Shown here piece after piece: positions 1 through 7,120 of a DNA stretch of 16,991 bases. Under the pieces are notes generated by a model. The model made no database searches. It was given only the letters and a program-made list of their open reading frames with translations, and was not told where the DNA came from. Made by a program: the position numbers and the translations under genes. The stretch spans positions 1 to 16,991 of the forward strand of contig JBGPJM010000095.1 of assembly GCA_041485385.1 (NCBI GenBank). The letters run 5' to 3'. The stretch's first letter is position 1; every line of letters begins with the position of its first letter. Origin of the DNA: JBGPJM01 sp041485385. Its GTDB lineage: Bacteria; Planctomycetota; Phycisphaerae; Phycisphaerales; UBA1924.

Positions 1-262
1 AGGGGCGCTTGATGGCCGCGAGGATGCCGGGGATGGTCTGGCCGGGAGATGGGAGCAGGAGGATGTGGAAGTGTTCGGGCATGAGGACCCAGGCGATGAC
101 GATGAAGCCCAGGCGCTGCTGAGCGATGACGATCTGCGCGACGAAGGCGTCCTTGATCGCGTCGGTCTTGAAGAGCGGCAGGCGATGGATGCACGAGCAT
201 GTCAGGAAGCGGGCGTGGGTCGGGACCTCGCGCCGGCGGAGTTTCTTCCGGACTTGCGGCAT
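1..262 (-). CDS. REP-associated tyrosine transposase (Y1_Tnp/IS200-like HUH family), partial at window edge
   Basis: Only the first 87 codons are present; the gene runs off the left edge. Reading leftward from ATG at 262-260, the protein begins MPQVRKKLRR and continues with an RFLTCSCIHRLPLF strand. The family signature MPEHFHILLL is at residues 61-70, giving the HUH pair H64 and H66 that binds the metal in Y1 single-strand transposases. The catalytic Tyr normally lies further on, outside the window. Members with this N-terminus (RAYTs, TnpA-REP) are usually single-copy genes that nick REP palindromes rather than mobilising a classical insertion sequence. A REP-like palindrome lies 84 bp upstream of this start at 346-429, as expected of a RAYT locus. 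No strong Shine-Dalgarno sequence is visible. The frame stays open a short way upstream, so a slightly longer N-terminus is possible. The family call is firm; the RAYT subfamily call rests on the start sequence and the neighbouring repeat. Confidence 0.82.
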   Translation of the reverse strand, partial: MPQVRKKLRRREVPTHARFLTCSCIHRLPLFKTDAIKDAFVAQIVIAQQRLGFIVIAWVLMPEHFHILLLPSPGQTIPGILAAIKRP

Positions 263-345
263 GAGGGCATTGTCGGGTTTGGGAGGTCGTTGTTCAACCT
301 GAGGGAGTGGGTTTGTCGTCGGTCTGAGGACGCGTGATGGGTGAT

Positions 346-429
346 GGGCGCGTATCCCCACGGCTTGCCGGCCTTGGACGATTGGTATGTGCCGCACGTT
401 TTTGGGGCCGGTCAAGCCGTGGCACCCCC
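346..429 (+). repeat. REP-like palindromic element, copy A (84 bp)
   Basis: This 84-bp unit recurs at 7037-7120 with 77 of 84 bases identical and in the same orientation. It folds into a long hairpin: ccacggcttgccggcc at 358-373 pairs with 406-422, 16 bp with one bulged base (the T at 412), around a 32-base loop. The seven differences between the copies all fall in the loop, at 379-402; the arms are invariant. It lies between the divergent transposase start (262) and the thioredoxin-fusion gene start (542). It is probably a substrate of the neighbouring Y1 transposase and could also act as a transcript hairpin. No protein is likely encoded here, although an open frame passes through it. Confidence 0.75.
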
Positions 430-529
430 CCGGTTTTCACTTTTTTCCGGGTCGCTGCTGGGAAGGGGGGTAGGCTGCGTACAGGGGGAGGGCCGGGGGT
501 CACCCGGGGGCTGCGATCGGTGGGGGACC

Positions 530-535
530 AGGAGG
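530..535 (+). promoter_or_regulatory. Shine-Dalgarno AGGAGG deciding the start at 542
   Basis: A perfect AGGAGG stands 6 bases before the ATG at 542. It is directly followed by a basic, then hydrophobic signal-peptide N-terminus. This rules out the in-frame ATG at 341, which would translate the REP-like element. Confidence 0.85.
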
Positions 536-541
536 TACACC

Positions 542-3052
542 ATGAACCGACTTGTCGGACTTGGCTCGCGGCGGATGCTGGCGGTGGTCGCGGCGGGGTG
601 GGTCGGTGTCGTGGGACCTGGGTTCCTGGGTGGCGCGGCGGTGGGGGGGCAGGCGCCTGGGGAGGAGAGGCCGGCCGCGGAGAGGGCGCCGGGTGCGGCT
701 GGCCAGCCGGGGAAGGTTGATGAGAAGACCTCCGCCGAGGCTCGGCGCGTGCTCGACCGCGTCAGGGCGCACTACGCGGGGCTGAAGGGCGCCGGTGTGA
801 CGGCGAAGATGACCACGACGATGAAGATGGAGGGGGTGGAGCAGGCGAACGCCGAATCGCTCACCATCCTGGTTGCACGCCCGAACCGGGTGTCGATCCA
901 TGAAGTCGAGGAGGGGGGCGCGGAAGGGGGGCTCGGCCGGTACGCGATCGTGAGCGACGGGAAGACATTCTGGCAGTACATGGGGACGCCGCTGCACAAG
1001 TATTCGGAGGCCGCGGCTCCCGCGACGCTGACGGCGATCGTGGAAGCCTCGTCACTGGACCAAGCGGAGAGGCCCGAGGCGATGCTTATGAGCCCGCACG
1101 TGCTAGCGCTGGCGCTCATGGACGGCCGGCGGTTCGACGACTTCTGCAAGGGCGCGAAGATCCAGTACATCGGGCGCGAGGAGCTTGACGGGCACGCGAG
1201 CGACCATCTCCGCTTCACGATGGAACGGTTCGACGCCGACATGTGGGTGCGGGCCGCGGGGGAAGACGGGAAGGGGGATGCGTGGGTGGAGAAGGTCGTC
1301 CCGGACAGGACGAGGATGCTCGCCGAACTCGGGGCGATGGCCGAGCAGTTCCGCGACCAGATGCCCAAGGAAGAGATCACGCTGAGCGACTGGACGCGGC
1401 GCGACGACCCGGGTCCCGAAGCGTTCACGTTCAAGGCGCCGGAGGGGGCGGAGAAGGTCGCCTCGCTGGAAGAGGCGATGAGGCAGCTCGGGGAGAACCA
1501 GGAGGGGCCGGGGGAGGATCCGCAGGAGAAGCTCGTCGGCAAGCCGGCACCGGAGCTGGCGCTGGACCTGTTGGACGGCGGGAAGGTGTCGCTGGGGCCG
1601 CACAAGGGCAAGGACGTGGTGATCCTGGATTTCTGGGCGACGTGGTGCCCGCCGTGCGTGCAGGGGCTGCCGATCGTGTCGAAGGCGGCCGCGGCGTTCA
1701 AGGACAAGGGCGTGGTGTTCTACGCGGTGAACCAGCAGGAGCCGGCGGAGAAGGTGAGGGCGTTCCTGAAGAAGAAGGAGCTGGCGATCACGGTGGCGAT
1801 GGACACCGAAGGGAAGGCGGCGAGCGCCTACGCGGTGGGCGGGATCCCGCAGACGGTGCTGATCGGGCGCGACGGGACGGTGCAGGCGGTGCACGTGGGG
1901 TTTGCGCCGGGGATGGAGGGGGAGCTGACCAGGCAGATCCAGATGCTGGTGGACGGCAAGGCGCTGGTAAAGCCGGGCGAGCACCCCGGGCTGGAGAAGC
2001 CGCTGGCCGAGCCGGGGAAGGCGCAGGGCGCGCCGGAGAAAGGGGACAGGATGGCGCTGGATGAGGCGTGGTCGATCCGCGGATCGTGGAACGCCGTCGC
2101 GGCCGACCCGGCGAGCGGGGAGATCTACGCGGTGAAGTACGGCGGGCGCGTGCAGCGGCTGGACCGGGAGGGGCAGGAGCTGGGGAGCTTCAAGATCAAG
2201 GTGCCGCGGGACGACGAGCCCGGCGCGCTGCGGCTGGCGAACCTGGCGGGGGATGCCAAGCCGGAACTGGTGTTGTTCCGCGTCTGGGGGAAGGGCGTGC
2301 GGGCGTTCGACACGGACGGCAACACGCTGTGGGAGCATGTCGAGGGTGATGGCGTGGACGATGTCTGGGTGGCCAACCTGGACGGCAAGGACGGCGACGG
2401 ACGGGACGAGGTGATCGTCGGGTACAACGGCGGTACGGGCGTGCACGTGCTGGGGCCGGACGGGAAGCTGCGCTGGAAGAACGAGCAGATCGGGAACGTG
2501 TGGCACGTGTGCGCGGGGGTAACGCGCGCGGACGGGCCGGTGGAGGTGGTGACGACTTCGGCCGCGGGGCAGGTGCACATCTTCGACCGCGAAGGCAAGA
2601 AGGTGGCGGACATGCAGACGGGGGGGTACGCGAGCCTCGTCCGCCTGGTACAGCCGCCCGCTGCCCCCCCTCCCCGCGGCGAGCCGCCGGCGGCGCCGCT
2701 GATCGTGTCCGACGCGAGTGACCTCGGGGGTCTTTCGGCAGTGGACCGATCGGGCCGGCGGGTCTGGCGGGCGGACCTGGGCGGCGAAGGGGTGAAGGCG
2801 TTCGTTGTGGATGCCGTGTGCGCGCCGGATCGGCCGTGGCTGGCGCTGGCGATGCGCGATGGACATGTGCTGGTCTTCGACGCTGCCACGGGGGACCGGC
2901 TGGCCACAGCGACCGGGAGCATGGGGTCGCTCTCGGTCGCGTGGGCGCCGGGGAAGGACGGGAAGCCGCCGGAGCTGGTGATCGCGACGAGCGACCGGCT
3001 GACGGCGTGGGTGCTGCGGGAGGTGGGGAGTGAGGACGTGAAGAAGCCGTGA
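542..3052 (+). CDS. Secreted LolA/DUF2092-like + thioredoxin (TlpA/redoxin) + beta-propeller fusion protein
   Basis: An 836-residue exported protein. Residues 1-38 are a signal peptide (MNRLVGLGSRR then a hydrophobic stretch and GGQA). Residues ~60-325 look like the LolA/DUF2092 beta-barrel fold of periplasmic proteins (SDGKTFWQY, then LHKYSEAAAP). Residues ~331-475 are a redoxin/TlpA-like thioredoxin domain: LVGKPAPEL, DFWATWCPPC with C369 and C372 as the active-site pair, and the cis-proline loop GGIPQTVLIGRDG. From ~505 to the end is a beta-propeller-like region with FG-GAP/VCBS-type motifs, for example NLDGKDGDGRDEV around residue 614 and repeated FDxxG units. The CPPC motif is intact, so thiol-disulfide exchange in the periplasm is likely; the physiological partner is unknown. 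The stop overlaps the GTG start of the next gene, so the two are probably co-transcribed and translationally coupled. Domain calls are from recognition; the order LolA-like, thioredoxin, propeller is what the sequence shows. Confidence 0.85.
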   Translation: MNRLVGLGSRRMLAVVAAGWVGVVGPGFLGGAAVGGQAPGEERPAAERAPGAAGQPGKVDEKTSAEARRVLDRVRAHYAGLKGAGVTAKMTTTMKMEGVEQANAESLTILVARPNRVSIHEVEEGGAEGGLGRYAIVSDGKTFWQYMGTPLHKYSEAAAPATLTAIVEASSLDQAERPEAMLMSPHVLALALMDGRRFDDFCKGAKIQYIGREELDGHASDHLRFTMERFDADMWVRAAGEDGKGDAWVEKVVPDRTRMLAELGAMAEQFRDQMPKEEITLSDWTRRDDPGPEAFTFKAPEGAEKVASLEEAMRQLGENQEGPGEDPQEKLVGKPAPELALDLLDGGKVSLGPHKGKDVVILDFWATWCPPCVQGLPIVSKAAAAFKDKGVVFYAVNQQEPAEKVRAFLKKKELAITVAMDTEGKAASAYAVGGIPQTVLIGRDGTVQAVHVGFAPGMEGELTRQIQMLVDGKALVKPGEHPGLEKPLAEPGKAQGAPEKGDRMALDEAWSIRGSWNAVAADPASGEIYAVKYGGRVQRLDREGQELGSFKIKVPRDDEPGALRLANLAGDAKPELVLFRVWGKGVRAFDTDGNTLWEHVEGDGVDDVWVANLDGKDGDGRDEVIVGYNGGTGVHVLGPDGKLRWKNEQIGNVWHVCAGVTRADGPVEVVTTSAAGQVHIFDREGKKVADMQTGGYASLVRLVQPPAAPPPRGEPPAAPLIVSDASDLGGLSAVDRSGRRVWRADLGGEGVKAFVVDAVCAPDRPWLALAMRDGHVLVFDAATGDRLATATGSMGSLSVAWAPGKDGKPPELVIATSDRLTAWVLREVGSEDVKKP

Positions 3053-4365
3053 ACATTCCGATGCCGTACCACCGACGGATCCTGGCCGAAGGAATGGTGG
3101 TGGCCGCGATGGCGCCCGGCCTGGCCGGGTGCATGACGGCGATGGCCGTCGCCACCCTACCCGAGCGCGTCTGGCACGTGCGAGAGAACACCTGGTTATT
3201 CACCTCTCCGGAGACGCCCGAGAGTCATCTGGCGCGTTGCCCGCACGTCGCACGCGTGCGGAGCGAGATGGTGCTGCGCGAACCGCGCCTCGACAGCATT
3301 GAGCGCATCAAGGTTGTCACCGATGCCGACGGCTTTGCTTCCAGCATCATCGTCGCGGGGAAGAAGGGCGCGCTCACGCTGGGGCCGGAGCTCCAGGGGC
3401 GCGGCTTCGTCGAGCTCCGAGGGCCGGGAACCGAGGACGACCCGCGGGCGACAATGATCGGCGTCGATGACACCGGTCACTACGAGGTCATCGACCTGGA
3501 CGGCGATGGCGCCTGTGAGTTTGTCGAGCGGGACGGTTCGCTCTTCCGGAACTCGGTCGCCGTGTTCGAGAGCACCGGGGCGCTCCGCTTCCGCGCCAAG
3601 TTGCCGTTCAACCCACGTGGCTTTGGCGGCGTGAAGTGGGTGGCCGCGGCGGACCGTTCCGGGACGGGTCGGAAGGAGATCCTGGTCGGCGGGGTGAACG
3701 AGGACTACGTCGTTGTTCTGGATAATCGCGGCGTAGAGGTTGAACGGATGCACTGGGGGCGTGTGCTCAACGACGTCAACCTGGTGGACCTGGACGGCGA
3801 AGGAACCAGGGCGGCCGTGTACGCCTCTGACGGAGCGCTGGTGGTCCGCTCCCTGCGCGGCGATGAGCTGCTGAGCTACCGGATGTCGAGGAGCATCACC
3901 TCTGTATCGAGCGTGCGGCTCGATCCGCAGGCGGGGGCGGGCACGGTCGCGCAGTTCCTTGTCCACAGCATTGGCTGGTTCGACAGCGCTTCCTCAACGC
4001 AGATGGCGAACCTGTCGTGCCCCAGGGGCGTCTGGCGGGTCGAGCTGGGATCCTGCTTCGATGGGCCCACGCTGATTCGGCGGGGTGGCAGCGCCGTGAG
4101 ACTCTGGCCTGATCGCGCGGTCACATATCTGGGCTTCGCCGGCAGCGGGCACGTTGTGCTCTACAGCGAGGGCGGCCAGGAGCTTGTCATCGGGCCGCTC
4201 GCTTGGCCGCCGGAGAGCGGGATCGCCGGGCCCATCATCTTCGGGGGGCCTTTGGCGGTGTGCCGCGTGAGAGGCTGCCCGGGGGAGGTCGTGATCGCGG
4301 GGATGGGGGACAGCGTGTGGGTGCTGGCGGATGAGCGAGGGGCGAGCCCGTTGGGGAAGCGGTGA
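3049..4365 (+). CDS. Putative lipoprotein with VCBS/FG-GAP-like propeller motifs
   Basis: A 438-residue protein starting at GTG 3049-3051, which overlaps the TGA of the upstream gene (GTGA, 4-base overlap). An ATG five codons in, at 3061, is the alternative. The N-terminus has a basic MPYHRR stretch, a hydrophobic core and a lipobox LAGC with C28 as the lipidated Cys, so the mature protein should be membrane-anchored. The body has calcium-loop-like motifs DLDGDG at residues 149-154 and DLDGEG at 247-252, plus alternating beta strands (EILVGGVNEDYVVVLDNRG, then AAVYASDGALVV). This matches the beta-propeller style at the C-terminus of the upstream protein. No enzymatic motif is seen. The coupling and shared motifs suggest the two work together in the cell envelope; this is inference. 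No named family was recognised with certainty. Confidence 0.75.
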   Translation: MNIPMPYHRRILAEGMVVAAMAPGLAGCMTAMAVATLPERVWHVRENTWLFTSPETPESHLARCPHVARVRSEMVLREPRLDSIERIKVVTDADGFASSIIVAGKKGALTLGPELQGRGFVELRGPGTEDDPRATMIGVDDTGHYEVIDLDGDGACEFVERDGSLFRNSVAVFESTGALRFRAKLPFNPRGFGGVKWVAAADRSGTGRKEILVGGVNEDYVVVLDNRGVEVERMHWGRVLNDVNLVDLDGEGTRAAVYASDGALVVRSLRGDELLSYRMSRSITSVSSVRLDPQAGAGTVAQFLVHSIGWFDSASSTQMANLSCPRGVWRVELGSCFDGPTLIRRGGSAVRLWPDRAVTYLGFAGSGHVVLYSEGGQELVIGPLAWPPESGIAGPIIFGGPLAVCRVRGCPGEVVIAGMGDSVWVLADERGASPLGKR

Positions 4366-4392
4366 GTGGGGGGGGCGGCTCCGTCGTTGCTG

Positions 4393-4812
4393 TCAATCCG
4401 ACGACCCGCCGCTCCGTGTCGGCTGCTTGGCGAGGATCCTCGCGATGCGCTTGAGCAGGCGGAGGCTGATGGCGTCGGGGTTGTTCTCGATCCGTGAGAC
4501 GCGCGGCTGGGGCAGGCGGAGGAGCTTGCCGAGCTCGGCCTGGGTCAGGCCCAGCTCGCGGCGCACCTGCTTGAGGCCGCGGCGGACGATGTCGAAGACG
4601 ACGTCGTTGGCATCGTGCCACGTGGTGGCGGGGTCGGCCAGGATGCTGAGGGCATCGGCGACGGCTGCGTCGCTGGGGCCGGCGCGGGCCCTGGAGCGGG
4701 GGCGCGCGGCACGGGTCAGGCGCGCGTACTCATCGGCGGGGACAAGCCGGTAGGCGGTCTTGCCGTCGGGACCGAGGACGGGGGCGTGGTTGAGGTCGGG
4801 GGAGGTGGTCAT
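4393..4812 (-). CDS. XRE-family HTH antitoxin (HigA-like), second gene of a toxin-antitoxin pair
   Basis: A 139-residue DNA-binding protein. The C-terminal part holds a clear XRE helix-turn-helix (LGLTQAELGKLLRLPQPRVS at ~87-106, then RIENN). The N-terminal 30 residues (GPDGKTAYRLVPADEYARL) resemble the short segment before the HTH in many antitoxins that face RelE/HigB toxins. A frame start at 4836 is possible, but it has no Shine-Dalgarno sequence. The ATG at 4812-4810 has AGGAG at 4822-4826 with a 9-base spacer, so it is preferred. The toxin gene lies immediately upstream on the same strand (stop at 4842-4840), the toxin-first order typical of higBA. It probably neutralises the toxin and represses the operon. 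The 3' end converges on the lipoprotein gene with a 27-bp gap. Confidence 0.8.
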   Translation of the reverse strand: MTTSPDLNHAPVLGPDGKTAYRLVPADEYARLTRAARPRSRARAGPSDAAVADALSILADPATTWHDANDVVFDIVRRGLKQVRRELGLTQAELGKLLRLPQPRVSRIENNPDAISLRLLKRIARILAKQPTRSGGSSD

Positions 4813-4821
4813 GGTCGGGTG

Positions 4822-4826
4822 CTCCT
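4822..4826 (-). promoter_or_regulatory. Shine-Dalgarno AGGAG for the antitoxin
   Basis: AGGAG on the minus strand lies 9 bases before the ATG at 4812. It lies inside the longer possible frame that starts at 4836, so it argues for the shorter protein. Confidence 0.6.
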
Positions 4827-4839
4827 GCGAGGACATGGG

Positions 4840-5193
4840 TCATTCGCAGTTGATGATCGAGATTCGATTTCGAGAGAGATCCCACAGAAGGATCGCGTTG
4901 TAGTTCCCGAATCGGGCCCAGCGCAGGCCCGGCGGCAGCGACGGATTGGCGGGGTCGCGCGGCAGGATGGGCTGCGAGTACCGGGTCGGATCGCTGTCGA
5001 GCTTCAGGAGCAACTCCGCGAATGCCTGCTGCTCGGCGGTCGTGCGCCCGGCGCCGAAGACGAACGAGCGGGCCTGCTCCGAGACGCGGACATCGCGGGT
5101 GAAGATGGCGCGGCGCTTCTGCGTCCGCGGTCGGGTCAACCACTCGAAGAGCGATTCCACCTGCTGAAGAAGCTTCCGATCCGGCCGTGGCAA
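4840..5193 (-). CDS. RelE/HigB-like toxin of a type II toxin-antitoxin system
   Basis: A 117-residue basic protein read from a TTG start (5193-5191). An in-frame TAA nine codons upstream (5220-5218) and a GGAGG seven bases before the TTG fix the start. The layout is RelE-like: DVRVSEQARSFV, then an amphipathic helix with FAELLLKLDSDPTRYSQPI, then the closing strands GLRWARFGNYNAILLWD and RISIINCE. RelE/HigB toxins are ribosome-dependent mRNA nucleases; their catalytic residues vary and I cannot assign them here. The first ~30 residues (MPRPDRKLLQQVESLFEWLT onward) are an extra helix not usual in compact RelE toxins. The XRE antitoxin follows 27 bp downstream from its preferred start. It could instead be a ParE-like or Gp49-like relative. 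The pairing is more certain than the biochemical activity. Confidence 0.65.
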   Translation of the reverse strand: MPRPDRKLLQQVESLFEWLTRPRTQKRRAIFTRDVRVSEQARSFVFGAGRTTAEQQAFAELLLKLDSDPTRYSQPILPRDPANPSLPPGLRWARFGNYNAILLWDLSRNRISIINCE

Positions 5194-5200
5194 GCGCTCG

Positions 5201-5205
5201 CCTCC
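5201..5205 (-). promoter_or_regulatory. Shine-Dalgarno GGAGG supporting a TTG start
   Basis: GGAGG on the minus strand is 7 bases before TTG 5193-5191. No ATG or GTG in this frame lies between the upstream TAA (5220-5218) and the TTG, so the site decides the unusual start codon. Confidence 0.7.
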
Positions 5206-5553
5206 GAAGATCCGCGTTTACGAGGGGGAAGGCCGCCGGTGCCAGCGCCCCGGCTTCCGCCTTTGATTCGGGCCGGAGAATACCCGAGGCAGCGCTGGCG
5301 AGCGTGGGGCGAAGTGGGGGGGATGGCCGAGATTGAAATGGAGTGCCGTGCATCGCTTTGTCCTATTGAATATATCGTATACAGCATGAATAGGGCTAGC
5401 AGAAATATCAAAAAAGCCATGCGTTGTCCGGCTTGACATAATCCGAACGACATGAATGTGGGAAGCTGGGACAGAAGCGACTCTCCATGCTGGCGGGGTC
5501 GACAGACTGCGTAAGAGGCAGGGAAGGGGAATGCCAGGGCACCGGAGCCTGTA
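5206..5553. promoter_or_regulatory. Divergent intergenic region with an AT-rich core; probable promoters for the toxin operon and zinc-ribbon gene
   Basis: About 350 bp separate the leftward toxin gene from the rightward gene at 5554. No credible gene is visible. Bases ~5355-5460 are strikingly AT-rich against the >65% GC surroundings. This core holds gaatatatcgtatacag (5368-5384), a TTGACA hexamer at 5433-5438 on the plus strand, the small palindrome ACATGAATGT at 5450-5459, and the heptamer CATGAAT at 5385-5391 and 5451-5457. No -10 box at 17-base spacing from TTGACA is convincing, so individual promoter elements are not assigned. Autoregulatory operators of toxin-antitoxin operons normally lie in this position. 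Confidence 0.4.
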
Positions 5554-6975
5554 ATGCGGTGGAGTCTGCGGATCTTCGTGCGGCCGCTGGCGCTCGTCGG
5601 GCTCGGTGTGGCCACATCGGTGCTGGTCGCGTGGGCGGCCGCGTGGACAAGCGATTGGAAGCCATTGCCGCGTGGGAGGTTTGACGCTCAAACCGCGGGC
5701 AACGGCACAGAGGAGCTCTTCGTTTCGTGGGACCACCGCGGCTGGGGCACGGCGAAGTACTGCGTCACGCCGCCATTGCGTGAGGGCGAGACCGTTACGG
5801 AGTATTTCTCCGGTTTTCCGGGCATCTCGCTTGGTCCCACGGAGCGGTGGAGCATCCCGAGTTGGGTTCGGCTGGATGTTTCCGACCGGTTGACATCCAT
5901 GTTCTCGCTGCTGTGGCAGGCGGGCTGCGGGTGGCCGCGGCTTTGCCTTGGGATGCGCTGCGGCAACCTCCCGGACAGTTCGAGGCTGGTCAACATCGAG
6001 TATGCCGGGGCGCTGGGTATCAACCCGCAGGTGTTCGATCTCAACAAGCCATTTCGCTCCAAGCTTCCGCTGCTGCCTTTGTGGAGCGGCTTGGCGGTGG
6101 ACACCGCGGTGTTTTCTTCGGCGTGGTGGGTGCTGACGACGGGGCCGCGGGTTGGGCGGCGATGGCGTCGTCGCCGCGGCGAACGGTGCGGGGAGTGCGG
6201 GTATCCGGTGGCGGGTCTGGAGAAGTGCCCCGAGTGCGGGAGGGTGTGCGCAGGTGGGGGTCCCCTGCCTGGAGGGCCTGATGTGCGCAGGGTTCTGAGA
6301 ATCTTGCGGTGCGCTGCGGTGTTCGTGCTGGTCGGCGCGGTGATCAATGTTGGCGTGGCTGTGGTGTGCGCGGTGTGGTCGCCGCTGATGGCGGTGGACC
6401 AACGCGCTGAGTTCCGCGCATCGCCGGAGAACGCCAGGCTCATCCCCGATGGCTGGTTGGTGCCGGCGCGTTGGCCCTCCATGTATGCCCTCCATGAATG
6501 CCTTGAACGCGGGTTGGGCGTGGAAGAGCAGGATTTCGGGACGCAGGTGACGATCCCCGGCAGCGACACGAGCGGCCCGGATCGCGTCCTGCACGTGCAG
6601 CGGGCCGGGTGGCCTGTGCTGGCGCTGGAATGCGACGGGGTCTCCCTGCCTTGCGGTCCGGGCACTCACACGCAAACACCGACCGCCGAGTGGCACGGCG
6701 CGCTGGTGATTGCAGAAGTTCAACGGCCGTGTTTGTTCGCGTGGATGTTCGGCGATCCGTGCCTCTTCGCTGCGCATCCGATACCCATGCGCCCGATCTG
6801 GCCCGGCTTCGCGGTCAACACGCTTGTGTACGGCGCGGCGTGCTGGATGGTGTTCGCTGTGCCGCGGGGCGCGAGGCGGATGGTGCGGCGGCGGCGCGGG
6901 CGGTGTGTCGGGTGCGGGTATCCGGTGAAGGGGCTGGAGAGGTGCCCGGAGTGCGGGGCGGGTACGTTGGTGTGA
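5554..6975 (+). CDS. Membrane protein with internally duplicated TM-ectodomain-TM-zinc-ribbon module
   Basis: A 473-residue protein of unknown function made of two tandem copies of one plan: TM helix, outer domain, TM helix, Arg-rich linker, four-Cys zinc ribbon. TM helices lie at ~8-28, ~177-197, ~252-275 and ~418-438. Ribbon 1 uses C212, C215, C225 and C228 (CGECGYPVAGLEKCPECG); ribbon 2 uses C451, C454, C464 and C467 (CVGCGYPVKGLERCPECG). The second TM of each half is alike (PLWSGLAVDTAVFSSAWW against PIWPGFAVNTLVYGAACW), as are the linkers RRWRRRRGERC and RRMVRRRRGRC, which shows a duplication. By the positive-inside rule the ribbons should be cytoplasmic. Such CGY-x-x-xGL-x-CPECG proteins are frequent in planctomycetes but have no known role. 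GGAG lies 6 bases before the ATG. Confidence 0.75.
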   Translation: MRWSLRIFVRPLALVGLGVATSVLVAWAAAWTSDWKPLPRGRFDAQTAGNGTEELFVSWDHRGWGTAKYCVTPPLREGETVTEYFSGFPGISLGPTERWSIPSWVRLDVSDRLTSMFSLLWQAGCGWPRLCLGMRCGNLPDSSRLVNIEYAGALGINPQVFDLNKPFRSKLPLLPLWSGLAVDTAVFSSAWWVLTTGPRVGRRWRRRRGERCGECGYPVAGLEKCPECGRVCAGGGPLPGGPDVRRVLRILRCAAVFVLVGAVINVGVAVVCAVWSPLMAVDQRAEFRASPENARLIPDGWLVPARWPSMYALHECLERGLGVEEQDFGTQVTIPGSDTSGPDRVLHVQRAGWPVLALECDGVSLPCGPGTHTQTPTAEWHGALVIAEVQRPCLFAWMFGDPCLFAAHPIPMRPIWPGFAVNTLVYGAACWMVFAVPRGARRMVRRRRGRCVGCGYPVKGLERCPECGAGTLV

Positions 6976-7036
6976 CGGGCGTGCATCCCTACGCTGGTTG
7001 CCGAGGTGGTATTGATCGGGGTGTTGATGGAGCAGC

Positions 7037-7120
7037 GGGCGCGTATCCCCACGGCTTGCCGGCCTTGGATGACTGGTAGGCGCCGTACGCTTCTGGGGCC
7101 GGTCAAGCCGTGGCACCCCC
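7037..7120 (+). repeat. REP-like palindromic element, copy B (84 bp)
   Basis: This is the second copy of the element at 346-429, 6691 bases away, with 77 of 84 bases identical and the same orientation. The hairpin arms at 7049-7064 and 7097-7113 are unchanged, including the single bulge; differences lie only in the loop. It sits in the 177-bp gap between the two zinc-ribbon genes. An open frame starting at 7006 crosses it, but that is taken as fortuitous. Confidence 0.75.

Noticed and set aside
65..337. Plus-strand open frame at the left edge
   Set aside because: Asp/Glu-rich shadow of the minus-strand transposase, whose MPEHFHILLL motif is unmistakable.
341..541. N-terminal extension of the thioredoxin fusion from ATG 341
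   Set aside because: It would translate the palindromic repeat and precede a clear signal peptide; AGGAGG points to 542.
1103..2866. Long minus-strand open frame opposite the thioredoxin fusion
   Set aside because: Arg/Pro/His-rich, no domain; it is the reverse of a well-supported gene with a CPPC motif.
4382..4403. Possible terminator hairpin CGTCG/CGACG at the lipoprotein/antitoxin junction
   Set aside because: Five base pairs with a 12-base loop, overlapping the antitoxin coding end and without a U-tract.
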